Assembly: GCF_034274695.1 (NCBI RefSeq)
Contig: NZ_CP128362.1
Location: 3,412,501-3,476,500, forward strand
DNA from: Chitinophaga sp. LS1
GTDB taxonomy: Bacteria; Bacteroidota; Bacteroidia; Chitinophagales; Chitinophagaceae
Direction of reading: 5' to 3'
Length of the DNA stretch: 64,000 bases
Shown one piece after another: positions 1-8,903 of this stretch. The position numbers and the translations under genes are program-made. How positions within the stretch are numbered: the first letter of the stretch is position 1; each line of letters starts with the position of its first letter. The notes beneath the pieces are model-generated. The model was given only the letters and a program-made list of their open reading frames with translations, made no database searches and was not told the DNA's origin.

Positions 1-1178
1 CGCTGGGTGGTATGAAAGTAATTGGTTATACAGACGTGATCCAGGTATTCTTCCTGATCCTGGGTGGTCTGGCTACAACTTACCTGGCCCTGAACCTGGT
101 ATCTGAGCATTTCGGCACAACTGGTGTGCTCAAAGGTTTCCACCTGATGACAGAACATGCTGGTGATCACTTCCATATGATCCTGGACAAAAAAGATCCT
201 CACTACCTGGATCTGCCTGGATTATCTATCCTGGTAGGTGGTATGTGGATTGTAAACTTAAACTATTGGGGTTGTAACCAATATATTACACAGCGTGCAT
301 TGGGTGCTGATCTGAAAACAGCGCGTTCTGGTCTGCTCTTCGCAGGTTTCCTGAAACTCCTGATGCCACTGATCGTGGTAATTCCTGGTATCGCTGCTTA
401 TGTATTGCATAGCCGCGGTCTATTCCAGGCAGAAATGGTGAAGGGTGGTGAACTCAATCCTGACAATGCTTATCCGGTGTTAATGAACCTGTTGCCAATT
501 GGTATGAAGGGACTGGCTTTTGCTGCGCTGACAGCTGCGGTAGTTGCTTCCCTGGCTGGTAAAGCAAACAGTATTTCTACCATCTTCACACTGGATATCT
601 ATAAAGAACACTTTGCGAAAAATGCGGATGAAAAGCATGTGGTACGAACAGGTAAAATCGTGGTAGTTGTTGCGATGATCCTGGCGATTATCATTTCTCC
701 ATTCCTGGGTATTGATAAGAAAGGTGGTTTCCAGTTTATACAGGAATACACTGGTTTCGTATCACCGGGTATCTTTGCGATGTTCCTGCTGGGATTCTTC
801 TGGAAACGTACGACTTCAGGTGCAGCGCTGTTTGCAATGATCGGTGGTTTTACACTGTCTATCATCCTGAAGTTCCTGCCAGGTTGGGCGGATCTTTCTG
901 CTTTGAATAGCATCGGTTTCTCCGTACCGGCAGCAAACGGTATCTATGAAATTCCGTTCCTGGATCGTATGGGTATTGTATTCGTGGTGTGTGTGATTGG
1001 TATGATCCTGATTTCACTGGTAGCTCCTGCTAAGGTGAAAGTGGCGGGTGCAGAAATGGTAGATGAGTCTAAAGGTCTGGAAGTGGATGCTTCTATGTTC
1101 AGGACTTCTATGCCATTTGCCATCACAGCGATTTTGATCTGTGGTATCCTGGTAGCATTATATACCATTTTCTGGTAA
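1..1178 (+). CDS. Sodium/sugar symporter (SSS family), 5' end outside window
   Basis: C-terminal part of a sodium:solute symporter of the SGLT type. The reading frame is already open at base 3, so the N-terminus lies outside the window. About 390 residues remain, with many hydrophobic helices. The NYWGCNQYITQRALGA stretch and the later ASLAGKANSISTIFTLDIY stretch match the conserved SGLT core; the second is where family members bind the second sodium ion. It probably imports a sugar with Na+ across the inner membrane. Xylulokinase and xylose isomerase genes follow immediately, so xylose is the likely substrate, although substrate cannot be read from sequence alone. Confidence 0.88.
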   Translation, partial: LGGMKVIGYTDVIQVFFLILGGLATTYLALNLVSEHFGTTGVLKGFHLMTEHAGDHFHMILDKKDPHYLDLPGLSILVGGMWIVNLNYWGCNQYITQRALGADLKTARSGLLFAGFLKLLMPLIVVIPGIAAYVLHSRGLFQAEMVKGGELNPDNAYPVLMNLLPIGMKGLAFAALTAAVVASLAGKANSISTIFTLDIYKEHFAKNADEKHVVRTGKIVVVVAMILAIIISPFLGIDKKGGFQFIQEYTGFVSPGIFAMFLLGFFWKRTTSGAALFAMIGGFTLSIILKFLPGWADLSALNSIGFSVPAANGIYEIPFLDRMGIVFVVCVIGMILISLVAPAKVKVAGAEMVDESKGLEVDASMFRTSMPFAITAILICGILVALYTIFW

Positions 1179-1190
1179 GAGATATTTGAC

Positions 1191-1233
1191 AAAGCTGGCT
1201 AACAACATCCTGTTTAGCCAGCTTTCTTTTTTT
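1191..1233 (+). terminator. Intrinsic terminator after the symporter gene
   Basis: A 12-bp perfect stem (1191-1202 with 1214-1225) is followed by C and seven Ts. It sits between the symporter and xylB, so expression of xylB needs partial readthrough or its own promoter. Confidence 0.85.
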
Positions 1234-1250
1234 ATAAACCTGCAAGCGTT

Positions 1251-2717
1251 ATGAGGTATACGATTGGTTATGATATAGGATCGTCTTCAGTAAAGGCGGC
1301 CCTGCTGGATACTGATACAGGAAAATGTGTGGCTACGGCTATCAGCCCTGCCCAGGAAATGCCCATGCATGCGCCGGTGGCGGGATGGGCAGAACAGGAT
1401 CCTGAGATGTGGTGGCAGGAAGTTCAAAATGCAACGAAAAAGTTACAACAAATTCACCCTTTTGATGGATCGGCAGTAGCTGGTATAGGCATTGCCTATC
1501 AGATGCATGGGCTGGTATGTGTGGATAAGGATCAGCAGGTTTTGCGTCCTGCAATAATCTGGTGCGACAGCAGGGCAGTTGAAATAGGGAATACAGCTTT
1601 TGAAAAACTGGGCCCTAACTGGTGTCTGCAATATCTCTTAAACTCTCCCGGAAATTTTACAGCTTCTAAATTACGTTGGGTACAGGAGTATGAACCTGCC
1701 ATTTATGAGCGCATTGACAAAGTGATGCTCCCTGGCGATTTCATTGCTATGCGCCTCACGGGTGATGCAGCTACGACTATTTCTGGTTTGTCTGAAGGGA
1801 TCTTCTGGGATTTTAGCCAGCACCAGGTATCGCCGGTGTTGCTGAAACATTATGGTATCAGTGAGAAGCTGTTGTCAGATGTGGTTCCTACTTTTGGATT
1901 ACAAGGCAAGGTGACTGCGCAGGCAGCATCGTTGCTGGGATTGGCGCCAGGTACACCGGTCACTTACCGTGCGGGTGACCAACCGAATAATGCTTTTTCC
2001 CTGAATGTATTACAACCTGGTGAAGCTGCGACTACAGCAGGTACTTCGGGTGTGGTATATGCAGTACATGATCATATTGCATTTGATGCACAGAGCAGGG
2101 TAAATACTTTCATACATGTGAATGATACAGCCACTGCACATCGTAATGGCGTACTTATGTGTTTGAATGGTACGGGTATTCTGAATAGCTGGATGCGACA
2201 ACTGGTAGGCAAACCATCTTACGAAGAGATGAATGCACTTGCCGCAGTAGCACCTGTAGGTTCACGTGGATTGAAGATTTATCCGTTTGGCAATGGTGCA
2301 GAACGTATTCTTGCTAACAAGGAGATTGGTGCGGAGTTCAAAGGACTCAACTTCAATATTCATGGCAGGGAACATATGCTACGTGCCACACAGGAAGGGA
2401 TTGTATTTGCACTGAAATACGGGATGGATATTATGCAGGATATGGGATTGAATATTTCACGGGTGAGAGCCGGTCATGCGAATATGTTCCTGAGTCCATT
2501 ATTCAGAGAGATATTTGCAAATACGGCTGATGTGGTGATTGAGTTGTACAATACAGATGGTGCGCAGGGCGCTGCAAGAGCAGCGGGTGTGGGCGCTGGA
2601 TTGTATGCAGTGGAGGATGCATTTAAGGGGATGGAGTGTCTGGCTACAATAGAGCCGGAGGCGAATAATCCATATAAGGGTATTTATGAAGAGTGGCTGC
2701 AGGGATTGAAATTTTAA
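1251..2717 (+). CDS. xylB: Xylulokinase
   Basis: FGGY-family carbohydrate kinase of 488 residues, close to the usual xylulokinase length. It would phosphorylate D-xylulose with ATP to xylulose 5-phosphate in the cytoplasm. The N-terminal phosphate-binding motif YDIGSSSVK (7-15), the YQMHGLV stretch (83-89), WCDSR (104-108) and the [10 protein letters not shown] region, whose Asp243 is the likely catalytic base, are all present. The gene lies between a sugar symporter and xylose isomerase, which supports xylulose over other FGGY substrates. The start ATG at 1251 follows the symporter terminator by 17 bases. Confidence 0.94.
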   Translation: MRYTIGYDIGSSSVKAALLDTDTGKCVATAISPAQEMPMHAPVAGWAEQDPEMWWQEVQNATKKLQQIHPFDGSAVAGIGIAYQMHGLVCVDKDQQVLRPAIIWCDSRAVEIGNTAFEKLGPNWCLQYLLNSPGNFTASKLRWVQEYEPAIYERIDKVMLPGDFIAMRLTGDAATTISGLSEGIFWDFSQHQVSPVLLKHYGISEKLLSDVVPTFGLQGKVTAQAASLLGLAPGTPVTYRAGDQPNNAFSLNVLQPGEAATTAGTSGVVYAVHDHIAFDAQSRVNTFIHVNDTATAHRNGVLMCLNGTGILNSWMRQLVGKPSYEEMNALAAVAPVGSRGLKIYPFGNGAERILANKEIGAEFKGLNFNIHGREHMLRATQEGIVFALKYGMDIMQDMGLNISRVRAGHANMFLSPLFREIFANTADVVIELYNTDGAQGAARAAGVGAGLYAVEDAFKGMECLATIEPEANNPYKGIYEEWLQGLKF

Positions 2718-2732
2718 CACACACACACACAC
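2717..2732. repeat. (AC)8 dinucleotide tract between xylB and xylA
   Basis: Eight AC units begin on the last base of the xylB stop codon and end 32 bases before the xylA start. The tract lies in the intercistronic spacer where it could affect xylA translation if its length varied. Confidence 0.9.
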
Positions 2733-2764
2733 ATAACACGTTAGGATCAAAAAAAACACTTACA

Positions 2765-4093
2765 ATGAGCATTACAATTGGAAACAAGGAATACTTCAAA
2801 GGCATTGGGAAAATCGCCTATGAAGGTCCTCAGTCAAACAACCCATTTGCTTACAAATGGTATGATGAGAACAGAAAGATCGGTGGTAAAACCATGAAGG
2901 AACTCTTCCGGTTTGCGGTGTCTTACTGGCATACCTTCTGCGGAACTGGTGGCGACCCATTCGGTCCGGGCACCAAACAATTCCCATGGCTTACAGCGCC
3001 AGATGCTGTGCAGAGTGCAAAAGACAAAATGGATGCAGCGTTTGAATTCATCACCAAACTAGGTCTTCCTTACTACTGCTTCCACGATGTAGACCTGGTA
3101 GACGAAGGTGCAAACATTGCTGAATACGAAAGCCGCATGCAGGCAATCGTAGCGTATGCAAAAGAAAAACAAAAAGCCAGCGGCGTAAAACTGCTATGGG
3201 GTACTGCGAATGTATTCAGCAACCCCCGCTATATGAACGGTGCCAGCACCAACCCTGACTTTTCTGTAGTTGCGTATGCAGGTACCCAGGTAAAGAACTC
3301 CCTGGATGCGACCATCGCACTGGATGGTGAAAACTATGTATTCTGGGGGGGGCGTGAAGGCTATATGACCCTGCTGAACACTGATATGAAGCGTGAGCAG
3401 GACCACCTGGCAAAATTCCTTGGCATGGCGCGTGACTATGCACGCAAACAAGGTTTCAAAGGTACGTTCTTCATCGAACCTAAACCTTGTGAGCCTACCA
3501 AACACCAGTACGATTACGATTCAGCTACGGTGATCGGTTTCCTCCGTCACTATGGTCTGGACAAGGATTTTAAACTGAACATTGAAGTAAATCATGCTAC
3601 ACTGGCAGGCCATACCTTCCAGCATGAACTGCAGGTAGCAGTTGATGGTGGTTTCCTGGGTAGCATTGATGCGAACCGTGGTGATACACAAAATGGTTGG
3701 GATACTGACCAGTTCCCAATGAACCTGAATGACCTGATCGAAGCGATGCTGGTGATATTACCAGCGGGTGGATTTGCAGGTGGTGGTGTGAACTTCGATG
3801 CGAAAGCACGTCGTAACTCTACAGATCTGGAAGACATTTTCCATGCACACATTGGTGGCATCGATTCATTTGCACGTGCAGCGATTGTAGCTGAAAAGAT
3901 CCTGGAACAGTCTGCTTACAAACAATTCCGTAAAGACCGTTATGCATCATTTGATACCGGTAAAGGAAAGGAATTTGAAGATGGTAAACTGACACTGGAA
4001 GATCTGCGCAGCATTGCAATTGCGAATGGCGAGCCAAAGATGATCAGTGGCAGACAGGAATGGTTAGAAAATATCATCAATCAGTATATCTAA
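2765..4093 (+). CDS. xylA: Xylose isomerase
   Basis: Converts D-xylose to D-xylulose with divalent metal cofactors in the cytoplasm. The protein is 442 residues, matching the class II xylose isomerase length. The active-site His is in YCFHDVDL (His107), and metal and substrate residues lie in [17 protein letters not shown] (Glu238, Lys240). The ATG at 2765 is chosen because an upstream in-frame ATG at 2693 lies inside xylB and would add 24 unconserved residues read from the AC repeat. A run of eight Gs (3345-3352) encodes the conserved WGGREGY stretch in frame. The gene probably forms an operon with xylB and the epimerase gene downstream. Confidence 0.96.
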   Translation: MSITIGNKEYFKGIGKIAYEGPQSNNPFAYKWYDENRKIGGKTMKELFRFAVSYWHTFCGTGGDPFGPGTKQFPWLTAPDAVQSAKDKMDAAFEFITKLGLPYYCFHDVDLVDEGANIAEYESRMQAIVAYAKEKQKASGVKLLWGTANVFSNPRYMNGASTNPDFSVVAYAGTQVKNSLDATIALDGENYVFWGGREGYMTLLNTDMKREQDHLAKFLGMARDYARKQGFKGTFFIEPKPCEPTKHQYDYDSATVIGFLRHYGLDKDFKLNIEVNHATLAGHTFQHELQVAVDGGFLGSIDANRGDTQNGWDTDQFPMNLNDLIEAMLVILPAGGFAGGGVNFDAKARRNSTDLEDIFHAHIGGIDSFARAAIVAEKILEQSAYKQFRKDRYASFDTGKGKEFEDGKLTLEDLRSIAIANGEPKMISGRQEWLENIINQYI

Positions 4094-4114
4094 ATTTAAC
4101 TGATTATATAGAAG

Positions 4115-4141
4115 GGCTGCTACATTGTAGCGGCCTTTTTT
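4115..4141 (+). terminator. Intrinsic terminator after xylA
   Basis: A 9-bp stem (4115-4123 with 4127-4135, one G-T pair) with an ATT loop is followed by six Ts. Confidence 0.85.
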
Positions 4142-4173
4142 GTGTAACTTGGTATTGTATACAATTCTACACT

Positions 4174-5124
4174 ATGTTTTCCATTCAATCATATCATCAG
4201 TCGGGCTTTGATATTATCGCTCTTATCGACGGCGACACTGGTACACGGGCAGAGATCATTCCGGCACACAGCGCATTGCTGCATGCCTTTAAAATACCAT
4301 ATGGAGAAAATTTCCTGAACATCATCGATAGTTATGAAAGTCTGGACGACTACAAGTTGAACCTGCCGGAATACTATAAGAGTGCCAAGCTAAGTCCTTT
4401 CGCTTGTCGCATTCCTTCCGGCACCTATCGCTGGGAAGAACAGGATTACACTATTGTGAAAACACTCAGTTCCGGCAATGCCATTCATGGTCTGCTCTTC
4501 GATGTTCCGTTTGAGGTAGTGAGCCAGAAAGCTGATGAAAAAGGTGCGGTGCTGACATTGCGCCATACTTATACTGGGAATGATGCAGGATATCCGTTCC
4601 CCTATGACTGTGAGGTGAAGTATCACCTGGAACCCGGTCAGCAGCTACGTATTTCAACTTTTATCCTGAACAATGCAGACAGGCCTATTCCTGTTATGGA
4701 TGGTTGGCATCCTTATTTTAGTACAGGTACCCCGGTCGATGAGCTGGAATTGCAGTTTGCTTCGGAACAAATAGTAGAATTTAATGCGCAACTGATACCA
4801 ACCGGCAATGTGTTGCCTTACGACAGGTTCCTTGAAGCCCAAAGTTTGGCAGGCATACCGCTGGACAACAGTTTTGTGTTGGATTTCAGCAGGCATAGTG
4901 CCCTGGCTACATTGCGGGATCCGCGGAAACGGGTATTGATCCATTTTTACCCGGAACCATGTTATCCAATCCTACAGATCTATATCCCTAATCACCGCAA
5001 CAGTATTGCGATTGAGCACCTCACCGGTGCCCCGAATGCCTTTAATAACGGCATGGGGCTGGTGACGCTGGAACCCGGCGAAGAACGGGTATTCAGCACA
5101 GCCATCACAGCTATAGCATATTAG
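4174..5124 (+). CDS. Aldose 1-epimerase-like protein
   Basis: Galactose mutarotase-like fold protein of 316 residues, probably interconverting alpha and beta anomers of a sugar such as xylose before isomerisation. Family landmarks are visible: SPFACRIPSGTY, the NAIHGLL histidine, DGWHPYF with the second histidine, and a C-terminal IAIEHLTGAPNAFNNG segment with the likely catalytic Glu. The start ATG at 4174 begins this homologous region. The frame is open further upstream, but that part overlaps the xylA terminator and looks non-coding. No signal peptide is seen, so it is probably cytoplasmic. Confidence 0.88.
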   Translation: MFSIQSYHQSGFDIIALIDGDTGTRAEIIPAHSALLHAFKIPYGENFLNIIDSYESLDDYKLNLPEYYKSAKLSPFACRIPSGTYRWEEQDYTIVKTLSSGNAIHGLLFDVPFEVVSQKADEKGAVLTLRHTYTGNDAGYPFPYDCEVKYHLEPGQQLRISTFILNNADRPIPVMDGWHPYFSTGTPVDELELQFASEQIVEFNAQLIPTGNVLPYDRFLEAQSLAGIPLDNSFVLDFSRHSALATLRDPRKRVLIHFYPEPCYPILQIYIPNHRNSIAIEHLTGAPNAFNNGMGLVTLEPGEERVFSTAITAIAY

Positions 5125-5128
5125 TAAC

Positions 5129-5159
5129 TTGTCTCCTCTGGCATAGTCTTTGAATTTTG
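5129..5159 (+). promoter_or_regulatory. Candidate promoter of the CsbD gene
   Basis: TTG at 5129-5131, a 20-base spacer and GAATTTTG at 5152-5159, matching seven of eight positions of a TAnnTTTG -7 element if the first base is allowed to differ. Transcription would start near 5165, about 28 bases before the ATG. Confidence 0.45.
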
Positions 5160-5192
5160 TAAAGCATTGTTTCACCCTAAAAAGTTAATGTT

Positions 5193-5378
5193 ATGGATAC
5201 TTTGCAAATTAAAGGTGCCTGGAATGAGATTAAGGGCAAGATTAAACAGCAATACGCAGATCTGACGGACGATGATTTGCTGTATGAAGAAGGACAGGAA
5301 GATCGGTTGATTGGTAAAATTCAGCAAAAGCTGGGCAAGAGCAGGGACGAAGTTATTAAAATGCTAAAATCTGTGTAA
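5193..5378 (+). CDS. CsbD family stress protein
   Basis: Small 61-residue charged protein of the CsbD/UPF0337 family. The typical opening ([29 protein letters not shown]) and the closing [13 protein letters not shown] segment are present. Family members are commonly induced by general stress; their molecular role is unclear. It is one base from the next small gene, which encodes an lmo0937-type membrane peptide, so the two are probably cotranscribed. Confidence 0.9.
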   Translation: MDTLQIKGAWNEIKGKIKQQYADLTDDDLLYEEGQEDRLIGKIQQKLGKSRDEVIKMLKSV

Positions 5379-5379
5379 A

Positions 5380-5529
5380 ATGGGAAGTCTGTTATATATC
5401 ATTGCAGTAATACTTATTATCGGTTGGTTGTTAGGCTTCTTTGTATATTCCGCAGGTGGGTTAATCCACATTCTGTTGGTAATAGCGATTATAGCCATTC
5501 TTTTACAGGTGATAAGAGGTGGCAGTTGA
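5380..5529 (+). CDS. lmo0937-family small membrane protein
   Basis: A 49-residue protein starting one base after the CsbD stop codon. It has two hydrophobic segments around residues 3-23 and 27-44, separated by a short SAGG turn, and ends in a basic RGGS tail. Length, glycine turn and the GWLLGFFVYSAGGLIHILLV pattern fit the lmo0937 family of inner-membrane peptides. Function is unknown. The tight spacing to the CsbD gene suggests a shared envelope-stress role. Confidence 0.82.
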   Translation: MGSLLYIIAVILIIGWLLGFFVYSAGGLIHILLVIAIIAILLQVIRGGS

Positions 5530-5564
5530 GTGATCTTTCGCTTACTGTGACAAAATAATCATGT

Positions 5565-5593
5565 AAAATCCTCCTGGCTACGGGGGGATTTTT
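5565..5593 (+). terminator. Intrinsic terminator after the CsbD/lmo0937 pair
   Basis: A 10-bp stem with one G-T pair (5565-5574 with 5583-5592) runs into a T-rich stretch. Confidence 0.75.
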
Positions 5594-5634
5594 AGTTTTT
5601 TTAAGGAACTTGGTGGAATAAACAGAACCGATAT

Positions 5635-6345
5635 ATGAAACAATTGCCCTTATTGCTCCTGCTGGTACTTTGCAGTCTACTGGCAGAAAAGAGCCAGGCA
5701 CAGGTTACCCTCACCGGTACGATTATAGACAAGGAGAATGGATTAGTACTGCCATACGCAAGTATTACAAACAAGACAACCGGGCGAAGGTCCTATTCTG
5801 ATAAGGGCGGTTTTTATAAGATTTCAGCGAGGAAGGGAGACATGGTGGTATTTACTTTTCTTGGGTACAATCCTGATAGCCTGTTAGTCAGTGCCGACGA
5901 TGGGATCGTGACGAGGGAGATTCACCTGGTAGTAGAGAGCCGGCAATTGCATGGGGTAGAGGTGACCACGAAGTTCACACCTTATCAGCTGGACTCCATC
6001 AACAGGCGGGATCAGTTCGGGTATATACTAGATAATCCTAACAAGCCATTGGCAGGTGGTAGTACACCGGTAGGCGCAGGGATCGTGTTTAGTCCATTCA
6101 CCCGGTATTCAAGAAGGGAGAAACAGAAGCGTGAGTTCAAGAAGATTTATGCCAAGGCTGAAAAAGACAAATACATCGATTCAAGGTATACTCCATTATT
6201 TGTGAGCAGGGTGACCACATTAAAAGGAGATAGTCTGAGACTGTTTATGATGGAGAATTATCCGGATTACGATACGCTGAGAATGATGCCGACAGAGGAT
6301 CTGATGTATTGGATTACGGATAAGTATAAAGCGTGGAAGAAGTAG
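5635..6345 (+). CDS. Secreted protein with carboxypeptidase regulatory-like domain
   Basis: A 236-residue exported protein. A signal peptide covers about residues 1-22 (LLLLLVLCSLLAEKSQAQ). Residues 24-105 form a carboxypeptidase D regulatory-like beta-sandwich of the kind found at the N-terminus of TonB-dependent transporters (VTLTGTIIDKENGLVLPYASI, then DKGGFYKISA). The rest is charged and ends in a basic tail, with no TonB-dependent barrel attached. It is therefore a stand-alone domain protein of unknown role, probably periplasmic or at the outer membrane. Confidence 0.8.
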   Translation: MKQLPLLLLLVLCSLLAEKSQAQVTLTGTIIDKENGLVLPYASITNKTTGRRSYSDKGGFYKISARKGDMVVFTFLGYNPDSLLVSADDGIVTREIHLVVESRQLHGVEVTTKFTPYQLDSINRRDQFGYILDNPNKPLAGGSTPVGAGIVFSPFTRYSRREKQKREFKKIYAKAEKDKYIDSRYTPLFVSRVTTLKGDSLRLFMMENYPDYDTLRMMPTEDLMYWITDKYKAWKK

Positions 6346-6409
6346 TGAAAAAGAAAAATCAACAAAAAATTTGAATAGGTTTTTTGCTTAAAAAAACGCA
6401 TTAAATAAG

Positions 6410-6440
6410 AACTGCCACCCTGAATTCAGAGTGGCAGTTT
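6410..6440. terminator. Bidirectional terminator between convergent genes
   Basis: A nearly 30-bp palindrome: AACTGCCAC at 6410-6418 pairs with 6431-6439, and an internal CTGAATTCAG is also self-complementary. A short T run follows on the + strand and the minus-strand gene ends just beyond. Confidence 0.75.
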
Positions 6441-6472
6441 TGGTTGCAGAGGCCAATAGAAAAAATATTTTA

Positions 6473-7552
6473 TCAGTTGTAGACTTTCACCATATATACG
6501 AAGTCTTCCAGCTTTTTGATCTGTTCTACGCGGGTCAGATTCTCAAGGCGATTCTTGTGATTCCATTTACCCATCTTCTCTTTCGGCATTTCTTCCAGCA
6601 GGCGCTTCAGCTGTGCTGATTTCACTGCAAAAGCAATCCCGTCAGCAGTTGTTTGTTTGCCGGTTACAATACCTACTACATCACCTTTTGCATCCATGAG
6701 TGGTGCACCACTGTTGCCTGGGTTTACAGGTATAGATACCTGGTAAGCGGCAGAGTCTCCATTGAAACCAGTTTGTGCACTGATATAACCTTCTCCATAA
6801 ACAATCTCGTCACGTGGATAGCCCAGTGTAAAGACTTTCTCGCCACGCAGGGCTTTCTGGAATTTTACGGAATAAGGAATAGGCTGGCTTCTGAAGGAGC
6901 TATCAGTGATCTTTAAGATCGCCAGATCGCTGGAGATGTCTTCGAATACGCTGGTAGCTTTGTAAGCTTCTCCTTTGGTATTCTGGATATAGATAGAATC
7001 AGCCCCTGCTACCACATGGTAGTTAGTGACCACATATCCATTGTCGGTAATGGCAAAACCAGTGCCTCCGTAAGTGCCGGGGTTAGCCGGTACCCGCTTC
7101 TTATTATTAATATCGTTGATGAGGGCGTTCTGAGAGCGCTGGATATTGTTCAGCACCCGTCTTACATCCTCATATTGTGCGGTAGTTTTTTGTCTGTTTG
7201 CTTTCTGGATAAGGGCGATCGTGCTCAGCGAGGTAACGAGGGCGATACAGGCAGCGGCCGCAACGTTAGTGAGCAACCTTCTGCGGAAAGGGATGACCCT
7301 GGTCTGAGCAGGAGTGGCTGCATCACGCAGTATGTCCATATCGAGGGAGGCATGGATATGATCCATTTTCTCCTGCAGCGCCAACCTGCGGCCGTAACTT
7401 TCCAGCTGTGCCGTAATGTGCTGATGGGCTTTCAACTGCTCATTTACTACCGGGTTGGACTGACACAGCGTTTCGAATGCAGCTTTTTCCTGCATATTCA
7501 TATCGCCTTCCAGATAGCGTTCAATATCACGTATTAGATTTGTATCATTCAT
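6473..7552 (-). CDS. Anti-sigma-like protein fused to a trypsin-like serine protease
   Basis: A 359-residue protein in three parts. Residues 1-85 are a charged N-terminal region (RDIERYLEGDMNMQEKAAFE) typical of Bacteroidota anti-sigma factors. Residues 93-115 form one transmembrane helix. Residues 155-315 are an S1C/HtrA-like trypsin domain with a full triad: His179 in NYHVV, Asp209 in SDLAIL and Ser281 in NPGNSGAP. No PDZ domain is visible. It starts 35 bases after the stop codon of an ECF sigma factor on the same strand. I infer that the cytoplasmic part binds the sigma factor and the periplasmic protease senses or executes a stress response. The fusion and topology are seen; the mechanism is inferred. 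Confidence 0.85.
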   Translation of the reverse strand: MNDTNLIRDIERYLEGDMNMQEKAAFETLCQSNPVVNEQLKAHQHITAQLESYGRRLALQEKMDHIHASLDMDILRDAATPAQTRVIPFRRRLLTNVAAAACIALVTSLSTIALIQKANRQKTTAQYEDVRRVLNNIQRSQNALINDINNKKRVPANPGTYGGTGFAITDNGYVVTNYHVVAGADSIYIQNTKGEAYKATSVFEDISSDLAILKITDSSFRSQPIPYSVKFQKALRGEKVFTLGYPRDEIVYGEGYISAQTGFNGDSAAYQVSIPVNPGNSGAPLMDAKGDVVGIVTGKQTTADGIAFAVKSAQLKRLLEEMPKEKMGKWNHKNRLENLTRVEQIKKLEDFVYMVKVYN

Positions 7553-7587
7553 CGCCTGTAAACCACTTTGCGGGTCCTGTAGGGGCC

Positions 7588-8157
7588 CTATAATTTATAT
7601 TTATCAAAAAAGAGTTTCTTTAATCGCATCAGGCACTTATACTTCTGATTCTTTGCATTTTCCGCGTTTGTGTACCCGAATTTCTCTGCTATATCTGCCA
7701 TGGAGAGTTTCCTGATATAATAATCTTCCAGGATAGTCTTGCAGGGTTCTCCCATGTTACCCAAAGATTGCTCCATGATGCGGAACTGTTCGTCCTTTTT
7801 ATCATGGTCTTCCATATGGTTGTCTGCCGGTATTACTGCTTCCAGTTCCTCCGGCAGGGAGAGCTGCCAGCTGCCCGACTGGAGTTTTTTGAGCCAGAGG
7901 TGGCGGCAGATGGCGTATAAATAGGTCTTGAGCTTACTATAGAGATCAAATTCACTTGTCTGTGCTTTCTCATATAGTACGATCATAGCCTCCTGGAAAA
8001 GATCTTTTGCATCATCCTCAGAACCTTTATGCTGTAAAACCATTCTTAATACGGCCGGAAAATTTTCCACGTAGATGGTAGACAGCGCTTTATCGTCATT
8101 CCGGGTAAGTCCCAGTAATAATTCCCGATCCCTTTCTATGTTCAGATTATGCTTCAC
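7588..8157 (-). CDS. ECF-type RNA polymerase sigma factor
   Basis: A 189-residue sigma-70 family protein. Region 2 includes SEDDAKDLFQEAMIVLYEKA (about residues 47-66), the usual core-binding and -10-recognition helix. Region 4 near the C-terminus carries a helix-turn-helix (LSMADIAEKFGYTNAENAKNQKYKCLMRLK). Region 3 is absent, as usual in ECF factors. It lies directly upstream of the anti-sigma-like protease gene and should be cotranscribed with it. A CTTTGG-TAAC-CCAAAG palindrome sits about 20-36 bases upstream of its start. Confidence 0.9.
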   Translation of the reverse strand: MKHNLNIERDRELLLGLTRNDDKALSTIYVENFPAVLRMVLQHKGSEDDAKDLFQEAMIVLYEKAQTSEFDLYSKLKTYLYAICRHLWLKKLQSGSWQLSLPEELEAVIPADNHMEDHDKKDEQFRIMEQSLGNMGEPCKTILEDYYIRKLSMADIAEKFGYTNAENAKNQKYKCLMRLKKLFFDKYKL

Positions 8158-8177
8158 TTATTAATACTATTATATCG

Positions 8178-8193
8178 CTTTGGTAACCCAAAG
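8178..8193. promoter_or_regulatory. Palindrome upstream of the ECF sigma gene
   Basis: CTTTGG (8178-8183) and CCAAAG (8188-8193) form a perfect 6-bp inverted repeat with a TAAC centre, in the sigma gene's leader or promoter region. It could be an operator or a chance palindrome. Confidence 0.3.
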
Positions 8194-8409
8194 TAGGGGA
8201 AAAAAAATAAGTTTTCAGCCAGGTGATAGATGCAGACTGCCATCTTTTTTCATATAAACTTATAATTTATATAATTAAAAACCTTGCCTATGGCTGGTTT
8301 TATTTAAAAAATAGATTTTTTGAAAAATATTTCTGAAAAGCTGGGTTACCTTTCTTTCATCCTGGTATAAAGAAGAAACAATATTTCAAAAAACCTAAAA
8401 AATAAAAAA

Positions 8410-8637
8410 ATGAAGAACGCACTGAAAATTGGTTTCTTAGCATTAGCACTGGGTGTATTTGTAACTGCATGTGGCGGTGGCGCAAGCGAAACTGCTACTG
8501 ATTCTACAGCTGCAGCTACACAGGCTATCGATTCAGTAGCAAACGCTGCTAACGATTCTATCACTGCTAAGGCTGATTCAGGCAAGGTTGCAGTTGATTC
8601 TATCGCTACTGCTGCTAAAGATTCAGTTAAGCACTAA
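8410..8637 (+). CDS. Small alanine/aspartate-rich lipoprotein
   Basis: A 75-residue protein with a signal peptide ending in the lipobox-like FVTAC, so Cys21 is the probable lipidated residue, followed by GGG. The mature part is low in complexity: Ala, Asp, Ser, Thr and Val dominate and an AxDSIAxAA/DSV pattern recurs every 10-14 residues (AIDSVANAANDSI, VAVDSIATAAKDSV). This would form an amphipathic helix. It resembles small Lpp-like or entericidin-like envelope lipoproteins in general character, but I do not recognise a family. It is transcribed divergently from the sigma factor gene. Confidence 0.82.
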   Translation: MKNALKIGFLALALGVFVTACGGGASETATDSTAAATQAIDSVANAANDSITAKADSGKVAVDSIATAAKDSVKH

Positions 8638-8670
8638 TCTTACTCCGCAAGCAATAAAGCTTTTTATATG

Positions 8671-8700
8671 CCGCTCTGCAACCGCAGGGCGGTTTTTTTT
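8671..8700 (+). terminator. Intrinsic terminator after the small lipoprotein gene
   Basis: A 9-bp stem with one G-T pair (8671-8679 with 8684-8692), an AACC loop and eight Ts. Confidence 0.9.
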
Positions 8701-8790
8701 ACCTATAGGGGTAGTGGAGCCATCATTTTTGAATAAATCATTGAATTTCCGGCCTTTTATTAAATAGAATATAATTTTTCATAAAAGTGC

Positions 8791-8820
8791 TTGGACAATT
8801 CAAATCCTGATGTATTTTTG
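8791..8820 (+). promoter_or_regulatory. Promoter of the aromatic amino acid operon
   Basis: TTG at 8791-8793, a 19-base spacer and TATTTTTG at 8813-8820, a full match to the Bacteroidota -33/-7 pattern. Transcription would start near 8826, leaving about 15 bases before the ATG of the first leader peptide. Confidence 0.75.
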
Positions 8821-8840
8821 TCGTGCAATTCAAGCAAATT

Positions 8841-8903
8841 ATGATACAGCAAACAACCTTTGGTTACTTTTATGGTTTCTACTTTTTCTGGTACCAGAAT
8901 TAG
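8841..8903 (+). CDS. Aromatic leader peptide 1 (attenuator)
   Basis: A 20-residue reading frame, MIQQTTFGYFYGFYFFWYQN. Ten of 20 residues are aromatic: five Phe, four Tyr and one Trp, packed into residues 7-18. It starts about 15 bases after the predicted transcription start and ends in TAG at 8901-8903, overlapping the antiterminator segment. This is the layout of a ribosome-sensing leader peptide. A ribosome stalling at Phe, Tyr or Trp codons would leave 8903-8910 free, while one reaching the stop codon would cover it. The peptide itself probably has no function. Confidence 0.85.
   Translation: MIQQTTFGYFYGFYFFWYQN

Noticed and set aside
4060..4173. N-terminal extension of the aldose epimerase
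   Set aside because: It overlaps the end of xylA and the terminator hairpin, and is Cys/Trp-rich without family similarity.
8178..8193. Palindrome upstream of the sigma gene as a firm regulatory site
   Set aside because: Six-base arms are common by chance; kept only as a low-confidence feature and not as a finding.
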